Part shown: one piece after another, positions 55,061-64,000 of the stretch
Layout: every line of letters starts with the position of its first letter
Position numbering within the stretch: the first letter of the stretch is position 1
From: Ixodes scapularis
Taxonomy: Eukaryota; Arthropoda; Arachnida; Ixodida; Ixodidae
NCBI RefSeq assembly: GCF_016920785.2
Contig: NW_024609960.1
Coordinates: 248,001 to 312,000 of the forward strand
Direction of reading: 5' to 3'
DNA length: 64,000 nt
Notes under the pieces: generated by a model
Seen by the model: the letters and a program-made list of their open reading frames with translations, nothing else
What the model was told of the DNA's origin: nothing
Databases searched by the model: none
Position numbers and translations under genes: made by a program

Positions 55061-55249
55061 TTCAACAATCTCAACAATGGCACAGCCATCTTGTTTGTGG
55101 ACGTGACATCACGGAGCGCAAAGAAGTCACTTGTGCTCCAAGAAATGCTCGGAGCACGAAGAGCACGCTCGAGTGTCAGTCTCCGGCGGCGGTCCCCTCT
55201 GTTTAGTGAAAGGAGCGCCAAACGCTCGCAATGTGTAAACAATAAGAAT

Positions 55250-56060
55250 TTCCTTTGAAAACGCATATAATTTTTTGCAACAGCGCGGCACCGCAGGAAA
55301 AAGGCACAACTTGTCGAACGTCGAGTCTCGCCGGTCTTGCGGCGTGATCAAAGCTTCCTTGGCCTGCCAAACTGCTGCGTCTCTGTGCCTTTTCACGCTT
55401 GGATACTTATCAAGAATCAATGCCATGGCAGAGCTTTGAAGGTACGTCGCACATAGGCGTCTTCTCTATCACCCAGCTGTTCCAGCGAGTTGCTATCAAT
55501 AGGAAACGAAATCGGTGGTTGCTATTATGGATTAACCATGGCTATGTTCCAAATCTACTCAAATGGATCACATGACAGCACAAATAGAGCAATGCTGTGG
55601 AAGAAGGTAGGTTTTCGAAGGCAAAAGTATGAAGCGGCGATATCTGAAGTTTTTCAAACGTGGCCCGTCCATATAGTTGTGTGCAATCTGTCGCCGCCGC
55701 CATAGCCTCCTACCCCTCCTTTTTCGCCACTGGATCATGCCCGCTTCTGGACTGCAAGTGCCGCAAGTTACAAATACAGTCGTAAGAGTGAAGTAAAATG
55801 CTGCTCCAGAGGCACATGCATCTTCATGCTCTTTGCACTCACGAAACAAATCCACACGGCGTTAATTCTTGATCGGTATTCAAGCGCGCGAAGACAAGGA
55901 TGCAGCACTTTGGCATGCCAAGGAAGCTTTGATCATGCCGCCAGAACGGTAAGACTTGCGTTAGACGAGTTGCCCCTTTTTCTTGCGGTGCTGAGCTTTC
56001 GTAAAAATTTCCACGTGTTCTCAAACGAAATTTTCACCGTTCGGGGTTTTAACAAACTTC
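55250..56060. repeat. Large inverted repeat with about 190-bp arms
   Basis: The arm at about 55250-55440 (GATCAAAGCTTCCTTGGC, TATCAAGAATCAATGCC) is complementary to 55855-56060. Both arms, read outward, keep a peptide-like string such as ALILDKYPSVKRHRDAAVW or ALILDRYSSARRQ, so the ancestral arm may have been coding. About 415 bases lie between them. Confidence 0.6.
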
Positions 56061-56876
56061 TTCGGTAAAGGACAACGAACGAGCAGAAAACATGTCTTCA
56101 GCTTACTGCCGCCCAGCCTCCGCGACGCTCCAAAAGGTTGACTGATAATCTTTGTCCCAAGGTGGCCATCCGGTGGCCGCACCTGAGCTGCAACGACCAA
56201 GCGGAGACACGCGATCCAGCAAATTGTCGTGGAGATCAATGGTATTGCTTGCACGGCGTACTATTAGTCTTCAGAGCAAACACAAGTGTCGCTGCGGTCG
56301 CCACGTCTTGATTGGGTGAGGTGTACCGTGACGTCTGGTGATGGACTCCGCTTCGCGTTCTGGCATCTAGCTGGCTTCCCTGCGCCCGTTTCCTCACGAT
56401 CGGAGGTTTGTGATCATGCTGACCTACTGTTCAGCGCTGCAATGCAATTTCTAAAAAGAAGCTGGTATCATATTCTACCACCCGAAAACTTCGAGATTAA
56501 AAAGAGCATGGACAGTCAGACTAAGGATGGGAAAGGCACCGTCAACATCGGCCGTTGTGAGCTGTAAGCACGTTGAGAAGCGGGGCTTCGTTTACCCAGT
56601 GTACAAGGCGCTGGGTGAGACTTATGCCGGCAGAATTTTCATAGCTTTTCCAACCGTGTTTGTCACGTTTACCCTTATAATTGGGTTATAAGTATGGAAA
56701 GCTATCGGTGGAGGCAACTCCGTCCATGAACCCCCCCGCCCCCTCCACACGATATAAGGCGGTTGTGCAAGGGGTTGTGGAAGCGGCGGTGTAAGTGTTT
56801 CAGACACTGAAATTCTGTTCTTTGCAGATTCATGAGTTAAGCACGAGACACATGCGCGAAAAATCCATCCGATCCG
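56061..56876. other. Region without supported genes
   Basis: No element ends or recognised frames. A 93-codon frame at 56286-56567 has no known domain. Confidence 0.35.
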
Positions 56877-57358
56877 ACGTCCGATCCGACAGTACGACTG
56901 CCTGATCCGAAAAATTTGGTCGCTTCAGGTGTCAGATCGGCGATCCGACATGCGTCAAACGCGCCAGATAGTTTCGCACGGCGGACGGATTGTCGGATGC
57001 GTCCAGCCAATGACAGCACAGCTAGCGCGAACGTCATGATGACATACTTGGTCTGTCGGGACGAATAAGAAAACGGGACGGGCGACGGGAAGCCGGACGT
57101 GTAGATCCCGCCGATCCATTCGAGAAAGATGGCCCCGGCAAAGAATGCACGCGCTAACAAGAACGAGCTCCTAGCTTCGCTCGTGCGAGCTAAACCATCA
57201 ATCTGGGACCAGAGATCTATGAACGCGGACCTCCGCTGGAGTGCTTGGAAGTTGGATCTCCTGGGCGGAGCCGAACAGATTGTTGTGTCGCTTGCAAGGT
57301 CGGAAGCGTGTGCATGTGTCTCAATTCGGAGCGGCGTTCGGACTGTCGGATCGGACGA
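56877..57358 (+). mobile_element. Inverted-end segment with a MADF-like peptide
   Basis: CGTCCGATCCGACAGTACGA near the left edge is inverted with one mismatch near 57336-57357. Between them the plus strand encodes NELLASLVRAKPSIWDQRSM followed by NADLRWSAWKL, which resembles the start of a MADF/Myb-SANT-like DNA-binding domain as carried by some DNA transposons. The frame is short and ends without the rest of the domain. Confidence 0.35.
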
Positions 57359-59420
57359 TTCTGCCGTCCATTTGTCTCGCGCTTTAGGAGAACATCAGAC
57401 CCCGCTTTGCGGACATACAAATGGCATTTAAGTCAAAGGCCTTTGGGCGGTCTCACTTGTAATTTTCTCCCCATGGCCCAGAATATATTTAACATGTTGC
57501 TCGAGCAGAGTGCAGCTTTTTCGCTGAGACGTTTTTGTTTAGAAACAAAGTTGAAAAAAACTTCTTAATTTATTCAGATCATCAGCAGCGTTGATTGTGC
57601 GAGATGTAAATATACTGCAATGCTCCTGCAAGTGTGGTGGCATTTCTTCCTTTTCATATACCATCTGTGATTCATGCACTGTCTGCCCTGGAAACCATGC
57701 TCGGAATGTTGGTTGAAGTTTCGCCTGCAGCTACAGACCATACCTCAATAAGGCCGCATATAATAATTCGCATTTCCTACGTAAAATGCGCACAAAAAAA
57801 AAAAAAACGAAAGTAATATGTTGACAGCTAACGCCGTCTCGGCCTTTGTAGGGCGAGTGAGGGGGTAAATTTTGTCCTCAGCAGGACGTCACCCCGGCTC
57901 GCTGTAAAAGGTCGCCTCCCAAACTTCTTGGTGCTAATACTCTCACCATACAATGCACCTGTTATTTGTTTGGCCCCTGGTCATGAAATCATTCTCAGTT
58001 TGCCATTCCATCTCACCGAGAGCCCGATTTTGGTCATTGAGGTCTCAACCGGCTTGCACTGAAGAAGTATTAGCGAGTTCGTTTCACGGCACCCGCAGCG
58101 TGGAGCGGGTTCGTTTCGGCCGGCACTCCACAAGTGGTTGCACTCTCCGAGTTCGTTTCATTGCTGACACCCCACGCGTGCATGCACTCGCTGCACCGAG
58201 AAAATCGAGATTGCGCCAAAATGCAATCCCATCGTGCCTCGCTCCGGCTAGGCCGGCAAGGTGCTGGAGCAGATGACGAAAGTTTGTCTGCTACGATGTG
58301 TCGCAGAACTGAAAGGAAAAAAAGTAGATTTTCTGATAGAAATTGCGTCCCGCGGGCAACGGAATCAAACGCGAGCTTGAACTGTGAGCGTCTCCTATTT
58401 CATGAAGGAAGCAGTTGACAAACCGTGCTTTATTTGGAGGTTTTAAGTCGCTCTGTTGCCATAAAAACACTGAAATATACCAGTGTGTAAAGAAATGCTC
58501 AGAACAAATGCATCAGCGGCCCCCGAGATGTTTATCACCAACTTGTGCGGGTGAAAAATTGAACATTTGTCGACAAAACTGCCCCAGCAGAAACTTTGAC
58601 TGCCCAATAAGCATCAGAGAAAGCTAAATTTAGTGATTTTACCCGAGGCTTGGGCAACATCATCATGTTTAACATTTACCTACTTCAGCTAACTTGCCCC
58701 GTCATATTTTGTTCGAGAAAGCTCTCGTTCTCGATGCCCTCACCAAAGCTAATATCTGATCCACCTGTAATGACGATTGAAATCGAAAAGTTTTGCTGGG
58801 TATTCCAGCAGACTAGTTTTAAGGCGTACCCTTTCAGTGGTCCACGCATAATGCCATGCTGAAATGGATCAAGCTTCTGCTCGGACAGCATCATCCATTT
58901 TCTTCAGTGTAAACGGTTATGAGAATTGAAAGATCGCAACCAGCTGCTTTGTAGACAGCTGGCTGCGGAAATTTACGCCGTCTGTAACTATCCCTATGAC
59001 AGCCGAGTTGCTTGAAGTCATCGCAACTATAAACTACAGGCTGCAGCGACCAACGTTTGTAGATAAACGTTGGTAGCGACTGTACTCTCGCATTCCCACC
59101 CATCACTCCGAACAGCAAGGCGCCAGTTTCGGTTTGAGGTCGGTATTCTTTCTACAACATAGATGGCGGCAGCATCAGTCTTCCGCACTTGGTGCATTTG
59201 GCGAATTCGTTTGAGTCCAGTTCTCAGTGCAACACTCTGCGAGTGCGATGCATTCTGGGAGAGAACTCGAACGGTGCCAGTGCGTGTGAAGCGAACTCGC
59301 TATAAAATACCGCTACCAGACGCATCGTCTGTTAACATGAGGGAATAATAATGAGTTTGTTTGCTACTAGGTAGGTATCATTCTCTGACAGAAACAAAAC
59401 GACGAACAGACTTGTTCGTC
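57359..59420. other. Region without supported genes
   Basis: GAGTTCGTTTCA-type words recur around 58075-58160 and again near 59196-59300 (GCGAATTCGTTTGAG, GCGAACTCGC), which suggests copies of an old short repeat. Nothing else is identified. Confidence 0.35.
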
Positions 59421-59466
59421 GATTGTCCCTTTTTGGCTCTGCGAACAGAGCCAAAAAGGGACAATC
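59421..59466. repeat. Perfect 21-bp hairpin
   Basis: GATTGTCCCTTTTTGGCTCT plus G, then loop CGAA, then the exact complement. No mismatches, so it is recent or maintained. Confidence 0.85.
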
Positions 59467-59518
59467 GTCTGCTATGAATTGTGTGCTGCGCAGAGTGAGA
59501 TCAAAAACTAATTGAAAT

Positions 59519-59833
59519 ATGGAACATCGGCTATTTTACGGACGCAATTGCCCTGTGCTTCGTTTGGCTATGCTGATTTGTTTTCTGGCTGTGTGTAACT
59601 TGACACCTACTGGTGCTAAAACAAGAGCTTGGGACAAGCACCCACCTTACCACGATATCAATCTCACTATCCGAAAGAGTATTGGATTTAATTACAGAGT
59701 GCCTTTTCCATTGACAAGAAGGCCCCAACATTTTCTAAGAACTCCAGTAGGGTTTTGTTGTTGCATCTTTATACTCGCAACTCATTCACTTTGCCAATTT
59801 CGTTTTTCTAGCCTGGCTCAGCTGGCAAGCTGA
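59519..59833 (+). other. Open frame with a signal-peptide-like start, unrecognised
   Basis: From an internal ATG (59570) the peptide starts MLICFLAVCNLTPTGAKTRA, a hydrophobic stretch followed by a plausible cleavage site and a polar segment. No second exon or family was identified, and a second hydrophobic stretch follows later. It may be chance. Confidence 0.2.
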
Positions 59834-62296
59834 GTGGCGAGTCTGAAACTGTACCAATATTGTTTCCGGTCAGACTGTCCATTATTATTTATTGTTCTTC
59901 CCTGCTATTGTGATATGTCTGCACTGTAGTCATGACAGGGGCTTGAATGGTGGCTCCTACTTTCTACACATGGGTCCTAGGAAACATTTTGTAAGTGATG
60001 AGGTGCCCACAATCATGGGCGTCAGCAAAGTGGCGGAAAAGGGGGGGGGGATTATTCTGAAGGGGTGTAGCTTTCAAACCTATAACTTTGAAAGAAAACA
60101 AGGTTTGCCCCCCTCCCCCTCCTTTTCCTGCAAAACGTACTGCAGATGCCCATGCCCGCAATCTAAGCCAACGGGTTCTGGAAAGAGGGTTTGTGGAACC
60201 TCTCCGTAAAGGCATTTTAGGAGTCCGCAAAACTCTGCCGGGAATAATTTTTTTTTTTAAATATGATTTGGGGCATTGAGTTGAGCCCAGTCCGGCCATG
60301 GCACATTCACAGCTCCGGGAGAAAGAGGAATCTACAGAAGAATACCTCCTTTCACTCTTCCCCCTTTTTATTCCTGGTAAACACGTTTGCAGTCCACCCC
60401 TTCCCCTTTTTTTACACTGCCTGGCGTCTCCCATCACTTCTGCCAGTCCAAAAAGGGTTTGCTTGCCACGATTGGCGGTTTCCTTCTTTTCTCTATAGCA
60501 TCCTTTCTGCTAAAGTGGAAAGAGTGTAGACGGAGCTTCTTCCCCTCACCGTACCGTCTTAACCTGCAACATACTATACTCTCGGGAACAAGATAATAGC
60601 CTTGTATCTTTTCTGCCGCCACAAATGCTGTGCTTAGCATGTTTTTGGCAGAGCCTTCTGCTGCCACCACATGCCACGCTATGAAGTGGAGTGCCACGGT
60701 GTGTGCGTGCCACCTGTCGCATAAAGCAGTGCACTTTCAAGCTGCGTGGATGCAATGACGGCAGAAAAAACACCAGCAGAGCGGACAATACAGAGCATGT
60801 TATTAACAGCACTGGTTAATTCCCAATAAATCACAATCTGGATCATTACTGTAAAACCATTTATTTTTGCAAATCGGTCACAGAGGACATAATCGCGGCC
60901 ACTAAATTTTGCGAATTCCAGACGCCTGCATTCAAACTCTTAAAGAGATTATAAAAGCAATTTCGAAATTTTATTTGATGTCTGAAATGGGCGTCGGGCT
61001 CATCTCAGACACTGTTGACCAAGTTCCAGCCCGAACAGAAGTTTGTGTGCCGCACCAATCAATTAAACAGTTGTGGTAATATTTGCGCGGGGACAATGCC
61101 TGAGACCCCCCCCAAGACGGCGGCAGAAAGGTGAACTAAAGTGCGCCGTCAAAGCGTGACGACAACGGGCTCCTCGTCAGGCGATTGCTTCAAACGGTTT
61201 AAACGAATGATGCGCTCTTGGTTTAGAATTCGGTAGTGAGATGTCATACAAAAAAGTAATTTGAATGTTGGATAATTTTTTTAAAGCTGTAGTTCGGAAT
61301 TAATAGGTTTCATAGTGTGTATAGGAATAGGTTCCATAGCATGTGTAGCGTGTGGGATGACAAGGAAGATGACTTGTGGAAATAAATGACAGCTGTATGC
61401 TGTGCTGGTTTTGAGACGGTGGTGTGTATGTTCCTTTTTGTTTCCTTGTCTCAAGGAAACAAAATTTTGACAGCAAATTTTGAACCCTGCTAGTGCACAC
61501 GTTTTTGATCCAAAACTGACTTCGAGACCCAGTAGGTTTCAAAGCCGGTTTCAAATAAGAAAACCAACGCAAAAGTCAACTTCGAAACCTGGGATGTTTT
61601 GAAGTGATTTTTGGCATTAGTTCCCGAAAAGATATGTCATCAGTTTGGTGGCCGGGAGCTAAAAGCATTTCATGCTTAAAATCATACTCATCAGTGCGGC
61701 CTTTATTATCCTCTGACTGAATCAATTCTGCTTTTATATGCGGGAGGGAACCATTTGGCTTTTCGAAGGCTTTACTGTGGTCATGGCGGCCTACTGGCTT
61801 TTCGGCTTCGCCCACGGCCAGAAGACGTACAATACGAGCTGCCTTCTTGAGAGGCTTTGTCTTATTCTAATCTACTCACAGCTATGGCCAGTTGCAATCA
61901 AGGTGATTAATACAATCAAGAAAACACCTGTAGCCTGATTGCTGATCACATAGTGCAATCGCCAAAGTCTGTGAAACTCCTGCCAGGATTGTTCCGATTT
62001 TCGAAATCATTAAAGGCTTTGTTTGTTTTTCTTGAGATGGCAGCTGCAAGTTGTGTGGCTCACACACCTAAGTATGCTTCAATTCATGACCAGCTTTATT
62101 CATTTATATTCATCACATTTTCTCTAGTCCTCCGTGTTGTTTCCTAGTCATCAAACTATTAGGCACCTGTATGGAGTAGTTACATTTTGTTTTTACGTTT
62201 TTATCAAAACGGTTTGTGTCACCCTGTCTGGAATTCATCACCCTTACTACGAAATGTCAAATTAATCTCACGTTGAGATACTTTTTAAAAGTGGAG
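59834..62296. other. Region without supported genes
   Basis: A poly-G run is at 60044-60053 and a C/T-rich run near 60108-60125. The minus-strand frame 61576-61815 is polar and coding-like but matches nothing I know. Confidence 0.35.
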
Positions 62297-62419
62297 ATGA
62301 CCGGCATTAAATGTTGTGTTTCTTTATCACTCCTGTTCATACTTTGTATATTACTTCAGTCAAAAGACACCACCAGTGTTCAATACGCCCCGTCCGAGCA
62401 CAAGCTTTTCAGCCTAGAT
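62297..62419 (+). CDS. Candidate first exon of a secreted protein (unrecognised)
   Basis: An ATG in the context GGAGATGA opens MTGIKCCVSLSLLFILCILL, a good signal-peptide shape, then QSKDTTSVQYAPSEHKLFS and LDK, ending at a consensus-like donor AAG|GTGAGC. A single signal-bearing exon 1 is typical of secreted arthropod proteins, but no second exon is visible in the remaining window, so this rests on one short exon. Confidence 0.3.
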
Positions 62420-62797
62420 AAGGTGAGCGTCAGTGAGCACGTACTAAGCAGTACCGAAGGTAATGAGCGTGCACTGCTGCATTTTCAAAGTTTCATAAAT
62501 GCTCTTTTTTAGAAAAAAATAAAAGCCAGGCATTGTTGTGGTATATTCATAACATTGTGGCTTTCTTGAAGAATGCGGGCATTCTGAAGGTGTTGCCGAA
62601 GGCTTGCCAGGGTGACAGCGCGGTCGAAGGCGACAAGTGCGAGCTAGTACACGCTCTATCACAAGCTCTTGTTCTGCGAAAGCGCTTCTCAAAGCCGCTC
62701 TTGCATGCCTGTAGCCTTTGCTGCCCTACAGTGGTAATGGTAGGCAACTCCGGCTGACACAAGAAATCATCCAATCGCTGCCACACTCCGTTTCCCT

Positions 62798-63225
62798 TTA
62801 AAGGGCTGGTGAACCGAAATTTGGATTTCAGAAAACGATGCAGAAGCCGTAGGCGGGACGCTACATTCCCTAAAACACTACTCGTAGTCACAAGGCGATA
62901 TCTCGAATGGACGGCCGTATTTTTGGAGAAAGAGGTTGAGATTGAACGAGGCCGATGAGGCGCGTGACGTCAAGATATCTCGTTTTCTCCTCTCTCTGCT
63001 TCCCCCCCTCAAGGCGGCGAGGTGGAGAAGACGCGAGGTCGTTCCCTTTCCTTCTCGGAGAAACAAGACAAACAAATCTGTCAAATGCGCCTCCTATTTT
63101 TAAAAATAAGGTCATCCATTCGAAATATCGCTGTATGAGTGATGTTTTGGTGTTTGTAGCATCTTGTTACACGCTTTTGCCGCCGTGTTTTATGGAATCC
63201 AGATTTCGGTTCAACATCCCTTTAA
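62798..63225. mobile_element. TTAA-flanked element (428 bp)
   Basis: TTAA-AGGGCTGGTGAACCGAAA at the left and TTTCGGTTCAACATCCCT-TTAA at the right are inverted copies with few mismatches, continuing inward to TGGATT..C. A frame inside is open but unrecognised. Confidence 0.75.
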
Positions 63226-63408
63226 GTGCAAGTGAAACTGAAATGCCAAGAATGAGCACGTTGTCGTGAACGACAGTTGCACTGCACAAGCGCGCATGCT
63301 TAGCAACATTCAAAGCATGGAGCTTGCTCTTAAAGCCTCTGCATCAGGCTTCCTGTTGCAGCTCGTGGTACCGAAGCAAGCTTTTGGGCAGACACTTTTT
63401 TATAAGCA

Positions 63409-63580
63409 GAAACTTCACCTGGCACCGCAGAGCTCCGACCGGTACTCGGAGTACTTAGTTGCGGTACTTTAGATAAAACAGAAGGGCAACAGGTGAAGTA
63501 GAAACTTCACCTGCACCGCAGTGCTCCGACCAGTACTCGGAGTACTTAGTTGCGGTATTTTAGATAAAAACAGAAGGGCA
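63409..63580 (+). repeat. 92-bp tandem duplication
   Basis: Two units start GAAACTTCACCTG (63409 and 63501) and share CCGGTACTCGGAGTACTTAG-type sequence and AACAGAAGGGCA, with a few differences. Confidence 0.8.
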
Positions 63581-63788
63581 TTGAGCAGTGCAAACTACGA
63601 TTATTGTCAGGTAAGAAGCATTCAGTTGCAGTAATTGTTTTGCTTTACATACAAAAAGGCTGGAGTATGCTTAAATGCTGGGCTAGCAACCGATTGCTAC
63701 CAGGGGCCCTATGCTACACGACGGGACCAAGCGGAATCAAGGGACCGGGAGCCATCCAGCGACCTGGATGCAAAGATGGGTTCAGCTT

Positions 63789-64000
63789 TCACGGGATTGG
63801 TGCCACCTGGATCTTGTCCCAAAGGGCCAGCAGCAGCTGGATAGCCTCGCATTGCGATGCGGGGATGGGGATGCCGAGCGAGCTCGGGGCATGCCGCCCA
63901 CTCAGTGTGAGGGCCAGGTGCTCCCACTGACTGGCTAGGTGCATGTTGATGAGTTCCTGGAAGGTGTTGTTTACACTTAGCAGCCGGAACTTGGCGTTCG
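63789..64000 (-). CDS. C-terminal exon of an unidentified gene (partial, runs off the window)
   Basis: The minus strand is open from the window edge to a TGA at 63789-63791, about 69 codons. It reads NAKFRLLSVNNTFQELINMH, then LASQWEHLALTLSGRH, then SLGIPIPASQCEAIQLLLAL and WDKIQVAPIP. GC content rises sharply against the AT-rich flank and the peptide is a plausible globular, amphipathic-helix C-terminus, so I believe it is a real exon. I do not recognise the family. The rest of the gene lies beyond 64000. Confidence 0.55.
   Translation of the reverse strand, partial: NAKFRLLSVNNTFQELINMHLASQWEHLALTLSGRHAPSSLGIPIPASQCEAIQLLLALWDKIQVAPIP

Overview
This is eukaryotic nuclear DNA, most likely from a chelicerate and probably a hard tick. 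The evidence for eukaryote is a spliced bestrophin gene with GT-AG introns, two kinds of non-viral retrotransposon and many short foldback DNA elements. The tick assignment is an inference from the repeat mix and could not be tested here. There are no bacterial features, no CRISPR array and no operons. Host coding sequence is a small fraction; most of the window is mobile DNA, often nested.

Layout. 1-9829: a Ty3/gypsy LTR retrotransposon (Gypsy-1) with intact gag and pol. Its 5' LTR is split by a 4-kb P-element-like transposon, which itself carries a 0.6-kb TTAA-flanked element. 10252-27442: eight exons of a bestrophin-family chloride channel gene (+ strand). The exons for the N-terminal half lie left of the window. 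Splice phases agree across all eight exons, giving about 965 visible residues with a tail of roughly 800 residues after the channel core. Its introns hold a long-TIR element (11152-13005) with a tandem-array element inside it, foldback MITEs, and a decayed antisense Gypsy-2 (19019-21657) next to a second array element.

27443-40940: gene-poor, with foldback elements, a CTCA-rich minisatellite (35793-36470) and a frameshifted THAP-domain exon (39366-39883, minus). 40941-50462: a 151-bp tandem satellite broken up by three array elements and by a nearly full-length I-clade-like LINE (43992-49791, minus), whose ORF2 is frameshifted at a small foldback duplication. 50768-51895: part of ORF1 from a second LINE. 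51900-64000: sparse, with TTAA-flanked elements, inverted and tandem repeats, weak gene fragments, and at the right edge the C-terminal exon of an unidentified minus-strand gene (63789-64000).

The most interesting item is a family of five elements with the same ends: a shared left end, a 16-bp inverted motif TTAGAGCGCAGCTCTT, a (CGCCGA)n stretch and a right end AAGAGCTGCGCTCTAA plus A-run. Their interiors differ. Three hold arrays rich in TGACGTCA and GTCACGTGAC palindromes, one holds an AAATTTAGCGGG palindrome array, and one holds a purine/pyrimidine array. Two copies stand head to tail. They look like non-autonomous, possibly rolling-circle (Helitron/HINE-like) elements with exchangeable satellite cargo.
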